64,000 bases of DNA from Thecamonas trahens ATCC 50062 (GCF_000142905.1 NW_013657641.1:200903-264902), one strand, 5' to 3'; shown: positions 37,204 through 47,824, counted from the stretch's first letter. Numbers and translations: made by a program. Notes: a model not told the origin generated them from the sequence alone.

Positions 37204-39054
37204 TTATCCGTGCATGACCTTGGCCGGCGACTGCTGAACAGCGCCTACCGCCAGCATGCTTCGCTCGCTGTCGAGCTGCTGCGAGTGCATGAGCATCGAG
37301 ATGCGGAGCTTCTGGTTGGCCACCACCCGCTGCATGGCGTCGAGATCGGTCGCCAACGAGTCGTTCTCGGCCACAAGCGACTCGACAAGCGCCGTCATCG
37401 ACGACGTGCCCAGCGCCTCCATCTTGGCCCGGACCGGCGACGAGAGCGAGTCGCGGACGGGGCTCCTCGCTCCGGCCTGCGTCGCCGAGAGAAGAGACTG
37501 CAGATTGGCGTTGTCGTTGCGGAGCGCCGTGATCTGAGCCTTGGACTCGTGCGTCAGGTCGCGCATCATGGCAATGACTTGCTCTAGTTCGAGCTCCTTG
37601 TGCCGCAGCGCAGCCTCGAGCTGATACACCTCGGCCCCGGCGCTCGCCTCCATCCGCTGCTCCGCCCCAGCGTTGGTCGCCGCACTCGCTGCGCTGTCGT
37701 CGGCGGTAACCTGAGCCTCGTGCCGGAGCTTGAGCACCTGCGCCGCCTGTGCCCGGAGCTGCGCGTCGTACGACTCGCGCATCGCCCGCTTCTCGTTCTC
37801 GGCACTCACCACTTGGTCCTCCAGCACTCCGCGCAGACCCTCCAACTCCTCAACCCGTGCCGCCTTGGCGTCGGCCTCGAGTCGCGCCGTCAGCAGCGCT
37901 TGCTCGAGCGACGCCGCATGGTTGTGTGCGTGCGAAACGTCGGCCAGTGCCGCGTCGAGTCGGCTCTGAGCGTCGCTCACCTTGCCATGCAGGACCTGGA
38001 TCTCCCGCTGCGCCGCCTCTTTGGCCCGCTCTGCTGCCGCGTTTCGTGCCCGCAGCTCAGCAATTTCCGACCCGTTGTCGGCCACCTTGGCCCGGAGCTC
38101 GTGGACAAGCGCCTGCGTCCGCCCGTGCCGGGTCTCGGCCGCCTCGGCCGCTGCCGCCTTTTGCTCCAGCTCGGCAAGCCTGCTCCGCGCCCGCTCCAGC
38201 TCAGACGTTGCCGAGTAGTACTTGCGTTCGAGCGAGGCGCGGGCGGCATCGGCGTCGGCATCGCGCGACGCCGCCGCCGCCGCCTCTTCGTTCAGCCGCG
38301 CTACCGTTGCGTTGAGCGCCTTGATCTGGCCCTCCAGCCGCGGAATCACCGCCGCCCGCTCCAGCTCCTCGTCCACCCGTAGCCGCAGCGCATGAATCTC
38401 TCCCCGCAGCCGCTCGTTGGCCTGCGCCAGACCCTGCGCTTCGGCTACCGCCGCCGAGTGCTCAGACTGCATGGCCGCCAGCACGTACGCCGGCTCGCGC
38501 CTCTCGCCCGGCCTCGCCAGCGGCTCATCCTCCCACGCCTCTCCATCCGCCGGCCCATAGTAACCATCGCTTGCATCACTCTGCCACCGTCCGCCTGCCC
38601 GCTCCGGATGTGGCGGCGCGAGCTGCGGCGGCTCGGCGCCATACGCCCGGCCGTTTCCGCGAGCGCCCGACACCTGGCCATAGCTGGCCTCGTCCTGGCA
38701 ATGGAGGGCGCCATGGGGGAGCCGGCTAGCGGCAGCTCGGACAGCAGCACGCGTCCGCGACCGTGCATGGCTCCGCCCTACGTCGCGGTAGGCGTAGGAC
38801 GAGGCCCGAGGCCGTGCTCGGCTACGGACAGCCGCACTGCCGCCGGGCACCTTGAGCGCTCTTGACGTGGTGGACACGCCCCGCGGGGTGCGGCGGGTAT
38901 CCGGCGAGGCGAATCCAGGCGCACCCACCCCTTCCACTCTGCCTCTCCCGGCACCACCCGTACCACCACTGCTGCTCGTAGCCCGTCCGCCCTTGTCATT
39001 CGCTCGGAAGTGCTTCATGTAGCTCCGCAACGACGCAGAGCTGCTGGCCGCCAT
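37204..39054 (-). CDS. Long coiled-coil protein of unknown function
   Basis: Single-exon protein of 616 residues. The first ~190 residues are basic and low in structure (Arg/Ser/Gly). From about residue 200 to 600 it is almost continuous heptad coiled coil, e.g. ANERLRGEIHALRLRVDEEL, RSRLAELEQKAAAAEAAE, AALRHKELELEQVIAMM. The end (LVESLVAENDSLATDLDAMQ, VANQKLRISML) looks the most conserved. Such layouts are common in centrosomal, basal-body or Golgi tethering proteins; I cannot choose. It is divergent from ELP1 across a minisatellite-bearing region. Convergent with POLA2 (66 bp between stops). Confidence 0.68.
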   Translation of the reverse strand: MAASSSASLRSYMKHFRANDKGGRATSSSGGTGGAGRGRVEGVGAPGFASPDTRRTPRGVSTTSRALKVPGGSAAVRSRARPRASSYAYRDVGRSHARSRTRAAVRAAASRLPHGALHCQDEASYGQVSGARGNGRAYGAEPPQLAPPHPERAGGRWQSDASDGYYGPADGEAWEDEPLARPGERREPAYVLAAMQSEHSAAVAEAQGLAQANERLRGEIHALRLRVDEELERAAVIPRLEGQIKALNATVARLNEEAAAAASRDADADAARASLERKYYSATSELERARSRLAELEQKAAAAEAAETRHGRTQALVHELRAKVADNGSEIAELRARNAAAERAKEAAQREIQVLHGKVSDAQSRLDAALADVSHAHNHAASLEQALLTARLEADAKAARVEELEGLRGVLEDQVVSAENEKRAMRESYDAQLRAQAAQVLKLRHEAQVTADDSAASAATNAGAEQRMEASAGAEVYQLEAALRHKELELEQVIAMMRDLTHESKAQITALRNDNANLQSLLSATQAGARSPVRDSLSSPVRAKMEALGTSSMTALVESLVAENDSLATDLDAMQRVVANQKLRISMLMHSQQLDSERSMLAVGAVQQSPAKVMHG

Positions 39055-39587
39055 CCGCGCGCGAAACGGGCGCGCTGCAGTGGAGTGACGACTGGACTCC
39101 TAGACCGACCGACGAATGGACTGCCACACCGACCACACCGACAGACTCCCAGACCGACCGACGAATGGACTGCCACACCGACCACACCGACAGACTCCCA
39201 GACCGACCGACGAATGGACTGCCACACCGACCACACCGACAGACTCCCACACTGACCGACGAATGGAGGGACGGAGAGACGGATCGAGATCACGGACAGT
39301 CATGCTCACATGGGGGAGGTTGCCGTTGCGTGTATCGCTATGCCATGTGCTTTGCCTTGATGGTGGGCACCACTGTTTCCAGGCCGGATTTGTGTGTCGG
39401 TCGGTCTGAGTGGTGGTGCGCCAGCTTCTGGTCTTTTGCGGCCCATCCATCGAAGCCGGCAGGCCATGGGCGGGTGAGCGGGGACGGCAACGCGGCAGGT
39501 CGCACCACGTCACCCCGTCACCCCGTCACCCCCCGTCCCCCCCGTCCCCCCTCCCATCCCCCTCCCGCCCCTCTCCTTCACCTCCAC
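39055..39587. other. Divergent intergenic region with 49-bp minisatellite
   Basis: 533 bp between the coiled-coil gene and ELP1. A 49-bp repeat array occupies 39095-39266 and C-rich runs precede the ELP1 ATG. The plus frame through the repeats is open but is repeat translation. Confidence 0.55.
39095..39266. repeat. 49-bp tandem repeat, ~3.5 copies
   Basis: The word GAATGGACTGCC (or GAATGGAGGG in the last copy) recurs at 39114, 39163, 39212 and 39261, an exact 49-bp period, with near-identical intervening sequence (ACCGACCACACCGACAGACT). Because 49 is not a multiple of 3 the array has no coding phase. Confidence 0.95.
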
Positions 39588-42500
39588 ATGCGCAACCTCA
39601 GCCACCTTCACACACGGGCCCACCATGTCGTGGGAGCAGGAGCAGGAGCAGGAGACGACGGCCGAGCCGTGGCCGCAGCAGGGTTCTGCCCCGACGAGAC
39701 GAGCATGGTGGCGGTGACGACCGACGGCTGCCTCCTGGCCACCGATCTCAAGTCGGGCGAGCAGATTCAATGGGCCATGGTCACCGGCGAGGAGCTGATG
39801 GATGCGCCGCTTCTTCCGCATTCGTTTGTTGCCATGCATGTGGCGGCTGATGGCGAGTCGGTCTCTCTCGCCGCCGCTGATGGCGTCGTCGTTGTCCACG
39901 AGCTGCAGGACAATGTGACAGAAGCCGTCGGTGACATCGAAGCTGGCATCGCCGCTATGGCTTGGTCACCCGATGACGACGCTGTGGTCATCGTTACCGC
40001 CGCTGCGCCTGTTCCTTCGGTCCTGCTCCTCAATCGTGACTGGTTCCCAGTCGCAGAGCTGCCATGGGACGCCCCACCGCCGGCCCGCCCTGCCGATCCG
40101 GCACTTACCCTGGACAACCAGCCGCCGGACGGCCCCGAGTCCGAGATCGAGTTTGGCGCCGCCGCTGGAGTGCGGATCACGTGGCGGCCGGACGGTGCCT
40201 TCTTTGCTGTCAACGCCTGGGACGCTGCCGCCGGCAAGCGCCGCATCAACGTCTACTCGCGCAGCGGCGAGCTCGTCCACGGCTCGGATCCCTTTGCCGC
40301 CCTCGGCGTCGCCATGGCCTGGAAGCCATCGGGCGCGGTCTTTGCAACCTCGCAGCGCCTTCCCGAGGGCAACGCCGTCGTCTTTTTCGAGTCGAACGCG
40401 CTGCGGCATGGCCAGTTTACCCTCGCGCCTGCCGACGCCGAACTCTCGGTCGCCGATCTCAAGTGGGCGCCCGATGGTGAGGTCCTTGCCGTCCTCCTCA
40501 CCACCGCTGACGGCGCTCCGGCCAAGCTGCAACTCTGGGCCGCATCCAACTACTGCTGGGCCCTCAAGGACGAGATCAGGCTCGCGCCGGGCTCCGATCC
40601 GCTACTCCACTTTGAGTGGGATCCGCTCGGCATCGAGTTGACCCTCTTCCTCGTCCATGCTTCGGGTGCGTGCTACTCTCGCCGCTACTGCTGGGACACG
40701 GCACTCGGCTCGGGCCTCTTTGCCGACAACACCTTTCCAGTGGCCGTCGCCGCCGGGCATATGGTCAAGATCACTTTTCTCGGGCTTGCTGTTGTCCCGC
40801 CGCCGTACGCCACTCTCGAACTGGCTGTCCCGCCCGAGTTCGGCCCGGCGCTCGGCTCGCCGGCCTTTGCGCCGGGCTCGCTGGCGCTGGCGGTCACCGG
40901 CCCAGCTCACGTTCTCATCTATGAGGCAGACGGCCGCGGCAGCTATGCAGGATCGCCGGCGGCGGCGGTGCCTCTCCCCGAGCCGCTCTCGCAGCTGCAG
41001 TGGCTCTCGCAGGACGCGCTCGTGGGCGTCGGCGCCGATGGCGCGTCGCTGGTGGTGCTCGCCCGCGACGCTGGCGCGGCCTTTGACTCGCTTTCTCTCG
41101 CGGCGCGGGTCGCTGTCGAAGGCCTTGTCCTCCGGCTCGACGTCTCAGCACACACCGGGATGGCCCTGATCCAGCTTGCGGACGGGCGGCTGTTCCGGTA
41201 CCAGGGTGTGGGCGGCCTCGCAGTTCCTCTGCAGGTTGCCGGCGGCCGGGTCTCGCTCCCGGCGCCGTGCGAGGAGATGACCTCGATGAAGTGGAACGGG
41301 CCGCAGGGCGCAACGACCGTTGTTATTGCTCGCTCGGCGCTCAACAAGCTGTACATCAACGGGGTGTGTGTCGCCGACACTGCGTCGTCGTTTGCGCTTC
41401 ATGCGCGCTTCCTCCTCTACACCACTATTGCCGCCGAGCTGGTCTTTGTGCCGTGGACAACCGACGTGTCAAGCAGCGTCCTCGAGTCGCAGGTGACGGT
41501 ACTCGAGTCGCGCCTGGTCGAGCGCGGCGCGCAGCTCGTCGGCGTGGTCGAGACTGGCGTCCGCGTCGTCCTGCAGATGCCGCGTGGAAATGTCGAGGTC
41601 ATCGAGCCACGGCCGTTGGTCAAGGCCCGCGTCGCCGCCCTCCTTGCGCGCAAGAACTATGGTGCTGCGTTCACTATCATGCGCCGGCAGCGGCTTGACC
41701 TTAATCTCCTGGTCGAGACCGACCTGGAGGCCTTTGTGACCGACGCGCCGCTTGTCGTCGACCAGCTGGGCAAGCCCGACTCGCTCAACCTAGTCCTCAC
41801 CCGCCTCGCCGTCTCGACTGTCTCGCTCAAGGACGCTACCGCCGACGCCAACCTCCGCATTGTGCCGCAGATCAGCTCGGCTACTGACGCCGGCACCGCG
41901 CTGCGGGCCGCGCTGGCCAAGACCGAGAAGACCCGTGATGTGGCAGCGCTCCGCGCCGACGACGGCACCGCCGCCGGCCACGCCCGTGTCAATCGCGTCT
42001 GCGCCGCTCTCCGCACTGCCATGCTCGCGCGGCCTGACGCGGCGGCGTGGGAGCTGGCCATCCTCACCTCGCTCGCGGTCCAGGTCCCGCCGGCGCTCGA
42101 GGAGGCGCTCGTCCGGGTCCAGGACTTGCGCGCAGCGATGCAGGCCGACGCTGTTGGTTCGCCGAGCGACGGCTCGCTCGTGCGTGTTGTTGTCGACGTC
42201 GGCGCCGGCGCGGCACCTGCGCCGCATGCCAAGCCCACCAGTCTTGGTCCGGCGCAGGCGCTGGACTACCTGGTTTTTCTCGCCGACGCGGACGAGCTCT
42301 TCGACGTTGCGCTCGGCCTCTACGACTGGGACCTGGTCCGGCTTGTGGCCTCGCGGACCCAGAAGGATCCGCGTGAGTACGCTCCGCTGCTGGAGTGCCT
42401 CGCCACGCTTCCGCCACCGTTTGCCCACCATGTTGTCGACACCTATCTCGGGCGGATCGACAAGGCTCTGGCAGCGCTGGTGCAAGTCGGCGACGGCGAG

Positions 42501-43781
42501 GTCTCGCGGGCGGCCGTGCGTCAGCTCGCCACATACTTTGCCGCGGGCGAGTTCCTTGACCTGGCGAATGGCGAGTCAACCCACGTCTCGCTCGCCGAGC
42601 TGCACGACCTCTACCTCCGCGTTGTGGCCGAGGCCAAGGCGCACGCGGTGGGACAAGCGATTGCTGCAGAGGCAAACGTACCAATCCTTGCGGCCCGGGT
42701 TGCTGTTGCGCACGCGCACGCACTGGTAGCCCGCGGCAAGGTTGCCGAGGGTGGTGCGCTCCTGGCTGCGGCGGGTGAGCACGCCGCTGCTCGCGAGGCA
42801 TACCTGGCCGCAGGCGAGTGGCGGCTGGCATTTGCGTCTGCGCACGCGCTCGGCTACGACGTCGACGCTCTGCTAGAGATGGCGTACGAGGCATCGGAGA
42901 AGCTAGCGGCGCGCGGCAAGGCTGCGGCTGCGGCTCAGATCCTGGTCCGCTACGCCCGCGACGTCGATGCAGCTGTCGAGGCTCTGCTCGCTGGCGACGA
43001 GTGGATGGATGCGGTGTGGACGGCGCGGCAGGCCGGGCGTGACGACCTTGTGGAGGCCGATGTCCGCGACGGCGTCGTCGCGTCGGCTGCCGAGTGGCTG
43101 AGCACCATTGAGGAGAAGCATGCCAAGTGGCGGCGCGGCGTCGGCAAGCTGGCCGGCATGTTCGAGCGCCGCGCCGCCGCTGGCGGCTACCATCGGCCGT
43201 CACACGCTGGAAACGAGAGTGAGGCGTCGGCCGCCGACGACGCGTTCTCGGACACGTCGTCGGTCGTCTCGGGCTTTACCACGTCGACGGCGTCGTCGTC
43301 GGGCGCGTCGGCGCTCTCGTCGTCGGCGTCGGTCCGGTCGCAGGCGCGTCGGCGCCGCAAGGCCGCGGCCAAGCGAGCCAAGGCCGCGGCCAAGCGGTCC
43401 GGCGGTCTCTCTGGCGAAGCCTACGCAGTCGCCGGCCTCAAGCGGTCGGTTCCGTCGGCTGCTTTTACCTCCAAGGTCGGTGAGCTGGTCCGGGCCTGCC
43501 TCTACTTTGGCGAAAATGCTGCTGGCGCCGCTCTCCAAGCCCGCTTCGATGCCTACCTCATCGACATCGAGTACATGTACGGCCTGCTCGACATGGGCGC
43601 GGCCGCCATCGCGCCGGCTCCCGCCGCGCCTGCCCCTACGGCATCGGCGTCTCACCTCCCTCCCGGTTTTGAGCTGAACACCGTAACCCTTGCCGACGGC
43701 TCGCTCGCCTCGTTTACCATGCGTCCAGTCCTCCAGCACGAAGATGTGTCGTGGAAGGCGCGCTCGCTTGCTGCGCCGTAG
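39588..43781 (+). CDS. ELP1: Elongator complex protein 1
   Basis: Single-exon protein of 1397 residues (human 1332). The ATG at 39588 (MRNLSHLHTR) is preferred; the frame upstream is repeat-derived. The N-terminal ~700 residues form the WD40-type double propeller: FCPDETSMVAVTTDGCLLATDL, AAMAWSPDDDAVVIVT, ITWRPDGAFFAVN, LKWAPDGEVLAVLL. The C-terminal half is a TPR-like alpha solenoid: VAALLARKNYGAAFTIMRRQRLDLNLL, QLGKPDSLNLVLTRL, YLVFLADADELFDVALGLYDWDLV, YAPLLECLATLP. A basic segment (RRRKAAAKRAKAAAKR) lies near residue 1255, as in the tRNA-binding region of ELP1. Elongator modifies wobble uridines of tRNAs. Confidence 0.95.
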   Translation: MRNLSHLHTRAHHVVGAGAGAGDDGRAVAAAGFCPDETSMVAVTTDGCLLATDLKSGEQIQWAMVTGEELMDAPLLPHSFVAMHVAADGESVSLAAADGVVVVHELQDNVTEAVGDIEAGIAAMAWSPDDDAVVIVTAAAPVPSVLLLNRDWFPVAELPWDAPPPARPADPALTLDNQPPDGPESEIEFGAAAGVRITWRPDGAFFAVNAWDAAAGKRRINVYSRSGELVHGSDPFAALGVAMAWKPSGAVFATSQRLPEGNAVVFFESNALRHGQFTLAPADAELSVADLKWAPDGEVLAVLLTTADGAPAKLQLWAASNYCWALKDEIRLAPGSDPLLHFEWDPLGIELTLFLVHASGACYSRRYCWDTALGSGLFADNTFPVAVAAGHMVKITFLGLAVVPPPYATLELAVPPEFGPALGSPAFAPGSLALAVTGPAHVLIYEADGRGSYAGSPAAAVPLPEPLSQLQWLSQDALVGVGADGASLVVLARDAGAAFDSLSLAARVAVEGLVLRLDVSAHTGMALIQLADGRLFRYQGVGGLAVPLQVAGGRVSLPAPCEEMTSMKWNGPQGATTVVIARSALNKLYINGVCVADTASSFALHARFLLYTTIAAELVFVPWTTDVSSSVLESQVTVLESRLVERGAQLVGVVETGVRVVLQMPRGNVEVIEPRPLVKARVAALLARKNYGAAFTIMRRQRLDLNLLVETDLEAFVTDAPLVVDQLGKPDSLNLVLTRLAVSTVSLKDATADANLRIVPQISSATDAGTALRAALAKTEKTRDVAALRADDGTAAGHARVNRVCAALRTAMLARPDAAAWELAILTSLAVQVPPALEEALVRVQDLRAAMQADAVGSPSDGSLVRVVVDVGAGAAPAPHAKPTSLGPAQALDYLVFLADADELFDVALGLYDWDLVRLVASRTQKDPREYAPLLECLATLPPPFAHHVVDTYLGRIDKALAALVQVGDGEVSRAAVRQLATYFAAGEFLDLANGESTHVSLAELHDLYLRVVAEAKAHAVGQAIAAEANVPILAARVAVAHAHALVARGKVAEGGALLAAAGEHAAAREAYLAAGEWRLAFASAHALGYDVDALLEMAYEASEKLAARGKAAAAAQILVRYARDVDAAVEALLAGDEWMDAVWTARQAGRDDLVEADVRDGVVASAAEWLSTIEEKHAKWRRGVGKLAGMFERRAAAGGYHRPSHAGNESEASAADDAFSDTSSVVSGFTTSTASSSGASALSSSASVRSQARRRRKAAAKRAKAAAKRSGGLSGEAYAVAGLKRSVPSAAFTSKVGELVRACLYFGENAAGAALQARFDAYLIDIEYMYGLLDMGAAAIAPAPAAPAPTASASHLPPGFELNTVTLADGSLASFTMRPVLQHEDVSWKARSLAAP

Positions 43782-43985
43782 CCCACAAAAGACAACGCCG
43801 CCCACATCTGGTGTGCCCGCGCACTCGCGCGCTTGCGCGCTCGCGCGCTCGCGGCTTTTGCATCAACGAACAATAGAGTCAATGACAGAAGGGAGGGGGG
43901 TGGGCGCGACCGGCGACCAACCAGCGACCAACCGGCTAAGGACTGAGCAGCCCAGATTTGGCCACTCTTCTTCCATTCTTGACCA

Positions 43986-45397
43986 ATGTCGGCTTCGGAC
44001 TCATCGTCTGCGTCTGTCTCGTCTGACCCGGCGGCATCCGAGTTTGACCCGACCCTTAACAATCCGGTTGTGTGCAATCAGTTCCGTGCTGCTGCCGAGA
44101 TTGCCAACTGTAGGATGCCTGTGGTAGCGGGGCGCGCGGCGTAGCCAGCGAGGGGCGGCGGCGGCCGAGGATTTTCCGTGGCATCTCCGCCACGGCATGG
44201 ACGAGGTGTTGCGGGCTGGTGTGGGCAAGACGAGGATAATAAGGACTCACAATGCGGGTGGGATGGCGGTACGGATGATGGTCGCGGGTGCTACCTTGTT
44301 TTGGGTGGGAGGTAGATGTGCTGGAACAGGTGGCGGCCATGTGCGTTGCTGGAGCCACGCCGTTCGAGGTGGTTCAGCAGGGCAATGAGCTGCTCCTGGC
44401 CAGGTCGGCCAAGATGATGAAGAAGGCCAAGTTTACGCGTGGCGTGGCCATTCCGGTCTCGATCTCGGTCAATGAGTGCCTCGGCAACTACTCGCCGCTG
44501 AGCCAGTCGCCGGATGAGGCGCCGCTCGCGGTGGGCGACATTGTCAAGATCGACCTTGGCGTTCACATGAACGGCATGCCGGTTCAGGTCGCCAACACGA
44601 TTGTGGTCGGCGCCTCGGGCTCGGACGTCGACCCGGCGGTGGCATCCGTCATCACTGCAGGGTACACCGCGCTGCAGGCGGCCATCCGCAAGTTCACCGT
44701 CGGCGGAACCAACGCCGAGGTCACCGACGTCATCAAGAGTGTGGCCGACGCGTTTGAGGTCAACGCTGTCGAGGGCGTCCTCTCGCACGAGGTCTCGCGC
44801 TTTGTCATCGACGGCGAGAAGTGCATCATCAACAAGGAGACGCTCGACCAGCAGGTGGCTGCGTGGACCTTTGAGGCCGCCCAGGTCGTCACCTTTGATA
44901 TTGTCGTCTCCACCGACGACGCCAAGCCGCGTGTGGTCAACGAGAACACCACCATCTTCAAGCGCGACCCGACCCAGCGCGGCGCGCTCAAGTCCAAGGT
45001 CGCCCGCCGTGTTCTCAACTTCGTCGACCGCGTCGCCTCGGCCTTCCCCTTCACTCTTGCCACCCTCTCTGTCCTTGGTAAGGACAAGAAATCGCTCTCG
45101 CTCAACGAGGGCAAGCTTGGCATGTCGTTGATGGCCAAGTCCGGCTTTGTCGTCGACTACCCCGTCCTCCACGCCCACGACAACGCCTTCTCGGCCCGCT
45201 TCAAGGCCACAGTCGCGCTCATGCCTTCCGGCCGCCGCATCGTCTTGTCTGCCCCGCCGGCGCTTGACGCCGAGCTCGCCCCGACCCACAAGATCGAGGA
45301 CGAGGAGCTGCTGGCCCTGCTTGCCACCAGCGCCGAGACCAAGAAGAAGAAGAAGAAGAACAAGAAGAAGAAGGCCCCTGCTGCCACCACCGAGTAA
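43986..45397 (+). CDS. PA2G4: Proliferation-associated protein 2G4 / EBP1 (two exons)
   Basis: Exon 1 is 43986-44109 and exon 2 44316-45397, joined across a 206-nt intron (donor GTAGGA, acceptor GGTAG). The spliced protein has 401 residues (human 394). Signature: NNPVVCNQFRAAAEIAN, AKFTRGVAIPVSISVNECL, YSPLSQSPDEAPLAVGDIVKIDLGVHMNG, then GVLSHEVSRFVIDGEK and a Lys-rich tail. It has the methionine-aminopeptidase fold without the full set of metal ligands, as in EBP1. The family binds rRNA and the ribosomal exit tunnel region and takes part in ribosome biogenesis and growth control. The splice restores the helix of the pita-bread N-terminus. Confidence 0.93.
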
Positions 45398-45496
45398 TCG
45401 ACTTCTGCTACGCTTGTCAGCGGCTCTACGACCTCAGCTGCTGTTCGCCAAGTAAAGTATTGCGTCTTCAGCTTGCTCCACCGACGCCGGCGATGT

Positions 45497-46165
45497 TCAC
45501 CGCTCCTCCTGGATCGACTGTTGCTTGGCTAGCTCTGCCGCTGCGGCCTCGAGCGCGGGCGTCAGCGTCTCAGCCATGTACTGCGTCTTATCCTCAATCA
45601 GAGCCCGGGTCGTAGCCAGCGAGGCTTCTGCCGCTGCCAGCGCCTCGGCCTCGGTCTTGGCCCGATCAGCGAGCGCGTTGCGCTTGTCCTCGAGTCCGCG
45701 GATGAGCGCGGCTGCTTCCCGGGCGGAGGTCTTGATGGCCGCTGCGTCTCCATACTCGGCGACCAACGCCTCGGTCTTGGCCGCGATCTTGGCCTGCTTT
45801 CTTCGGAGTGCGCCGAGAGCTGCTTGCAACTCTGCAAGTTTGGCCTCCTCTTCCGGCGTGGCCGGTGGCGCGAGGTTGACCACCGCCGGCTTGCTCAGGG
45901 CCTGATCTTGCTCGACGTCAGGCAGCAGCTGGAGATGCTTGACCTTGCAGAAGATGCCGTGGCCGTCCTTGCAGGCAAAGTACGCGCGACCACCGACCGA
46001 GCCATCGTGTTTGCCCAGAGGTTCATCGAGGGCCACACCGACGACGACCTTGTCCACAAACTCGACTTTGCCGTAGTACATGACCGTCCCCGTGTTATCC
46101 TTGCACCTCACCCGGGCCCCGACTGTGGTCACCGTCAGCTCCTCTGTCGTCCCCTCTCCAGCCAT
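45497..46165 (-). CDS. CAP-Gly domain protein with coiled coil
   Basis: Protein of 222 residues from the ATG at 46165 (MAGEGTTEEL). The frame is open much further upstream, but that part is Pro/Thr-rich intergenic translation. The CAP-Gly domain is at about 10-70 (GARVRCKDNTGTVMYYGKV, VVGVALDEPLGKHDGSVGGRAYFACK, HGIFCKVKHLQLL). The GKHDG motif corresponds to the GKNDG groove that binds EEY/F tails of tubulin or EB proteins. The remaining ~140 residues form an Ala/Glu-rich coiled coil. It resembles a minimal dynactin/CLIP-type microtubule-end protein. Convergent with PA2G4. Confidence 0.85.
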   Translation of the reverse strand: MAGEGTTEELTVTTVGARVRCKDNTGTVMYYGKVEFVDKVVVGVALDEPLGKHDGSVGGRAYFACKDGHGIFCKVKHLQLLPDVEQDQALSKPAVVNLAPPATPEEEAKLAELQAALGALRRKQAKIAAKTEALVAEYGDAAAIKTSAREAAALIRGLEDKRNALADRAKTEAEALAAAEASLATTRALIEDKTQYMAETLTPALEAAAAELAKQQSIQEER

Positions 46166-46604
46166 TGTGGGCTTGATGCTGTTCAGAAGCGAGTAGGCTG
46201 CGTGGGTATGGGGGGTATGGGGCGTGGGAGAGGTGGTGATGGTGATGGTTGTGCCCTTAGCCTGCATCTGGCAAAGGGGGGGGGCGGAGGACCCAGTGCG
46301 GGGGGGGGGGGAGAGGGGGGGGGAGGGGGCAGGGGAGGGAGGGCTGTATGAGTAATGAACAACATGAGATGGACGGGTGAGTGAGTGAGTACCCATGTAG
46401 AGGATACTCCATGCCCCGTACAAGGTAGATGTATGCCTATGCGTCCTTGATAGAGTCCAGATGGTCACCGATAGACTGTTGGGCACCCCGGAGGGAGAGG
46501 GCGGAGGGCGGAGGGCGGAGGGGGGGGTAGCTCCCAGAGGGGGTTGGTGGCCAGCCAGGCCAGGGTCAGGCCCAAAGCCACACACTCGACTTGCAGTGGG
46601 CGAC
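46166..46604. other. Divergent intergenic region, CAP-Gly / RPB3
   Basis: 439 bp with G8-G10 runs at 46276-46330 and GGAGGGC-type repeats at 46490-46530. No gene. Confidence 0.5.
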
Positions 46605-47824
46605 ATGGCGTCTAACCACCCGACCATTGAGATCGTGGAGGTGGACAAAGACCACATCAAGTTCTCCCTCTCCAACGCAGACTCTAGGTACGGCTGCTGT
46701 GTGTAGTACCGGCGGTGGTGGGAGGGGGAGGGGGAGGGGGAGGAGGGGGGATGGCTGTGGCGGGAGTGCGACTTATGGTGGTATGGCTGCTGGCTTGCTG
46801 GTGGTGGTGGTGGTGGTGGTGGTTGCGGGACGGACGGACGGGCATGCGGAATACGGTTGTGGCTATGGACATGGTGTGCGTGCGTGGTGGGTGTGTGCGG
46901 GCTGTGGTATGGGCGGGTGTGGGTGCGTCTGGCGGTGCGGTGGACAGCCTGGCCAACGCGTTGCGGCGTGTCATTATTTCCGAGGTCCCGACCATGGCCA
47001 TTGATCTGGTGGAGATCCACGCCAACTCGTCGGTCCTCCATGACGAGTTTGTGGCTCATCGGCTGGGCCTCATTCCGCTCGACTCGACCAACGTGGGTCA
47101 GTTCAACTACACCCGCGAGTGCTCGTGCAACCGCCGGTGTGCGCTCTGCTCGGTCGAGCTCCGGCTCGACTTTAAGTGTGAGGGCGAGCAGACAGTCAAC
47201 GTCACTTCGTCGATGCTGTATTCAGAGGACGATCGGGTGGTGCCGGTGGTGTCACAGGACATGGCGCGGCCGACTCGGCAGAATGGCGACGACGACGATG
47301 ACGTGGTGCCCGAGGTCGAGGACACTGGCGTGCTCATCGTCAAGCTGCAGGAGGGCCAGAAGCTCTCGCTCCGGGCCATTGCTAAGAAGGGCGTGGGCAA
47401 GGAGCATGCCAAGTGGTCGCCGGTCTCGTGCGTCGAGTTTCAGGAGGTGCCCGAGGTGGTCATCAACCAGGACCTCATGGCCGAGCTCGAGGAGGCCGAC
47501 AAGGAAGAGTGGGCCGCATCGTGCCCGAGCAAGGTCTTCCGCTACGACCCGGTCTCGCGTCAGGTCGAGGTTGTCGAGAATGGCCGCGCCTGCACCTTTT
47601 GCCGCGAGTGCACCCTCAAGGGCGAGCTGCTCGATACCCGTATCAACCCGGGCGAGGACCGCTTTGCCAAGCTTGTCCGCATCACCTCCAAGCCCAAGGA
47701 GTACATCATCACCGTCGAGTCGTGCGGCACCCTCCCGGCCGCCGACATTGTCCAGTCGGCCCTGGCCGTCATCAAGGAAAAGCTCTCCAACGTCCAGGCC
47801 GAGATGAACGGCGCCTGGCAGTGA
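46605..47824 (+). CDS. POLR2C: RNA polymerase II subunit RPB3 (two exons)
   Basis: Exon 1 is 46605-46687 and exon 2 46948-47824; the 260-nt intron (donor GTACGG, acceptor GACAG) is G-rich. The spliced protein has 319 residues (yeast 318). Exon 1 ends ...FSLSNADS, continuing SLANALRRVIISEVPTMAID, the alpha-motif of the RPB3/RpoA dimerisation domain. Then ANSSVLHDEFVAHRLGLIPL, the zinc site CSCNRRCALC, and later CTFCREC. The last helix carries ADIVQSALAVIKEKL. RPB3 dimerises with RPB11 as the assembly platform of Pol II. An acidic stretch (DDDDDVVPEVED) is inserted in the central domain. Confidence 0.95.

Noticed and set aside
39165-39587. Upstream open frame joined to ELP1
   Set aside because: Encodes the 49-bp minisatellite in one phase; ELP1 homology begins after 39588.
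42064-43203. 379-codon minus frame inside ELP1
   Set aside because: Arg/Ala/Pro-rich shadow of the GC-rich ELP1 coding strand.
46166-47059. N-terminal ~298-codon extension of the CAP-Gly protein
   Set aside because: It runs antisense through the RPB3 first exon and intron and through poly-G/CA repeats; no conserved sequence.
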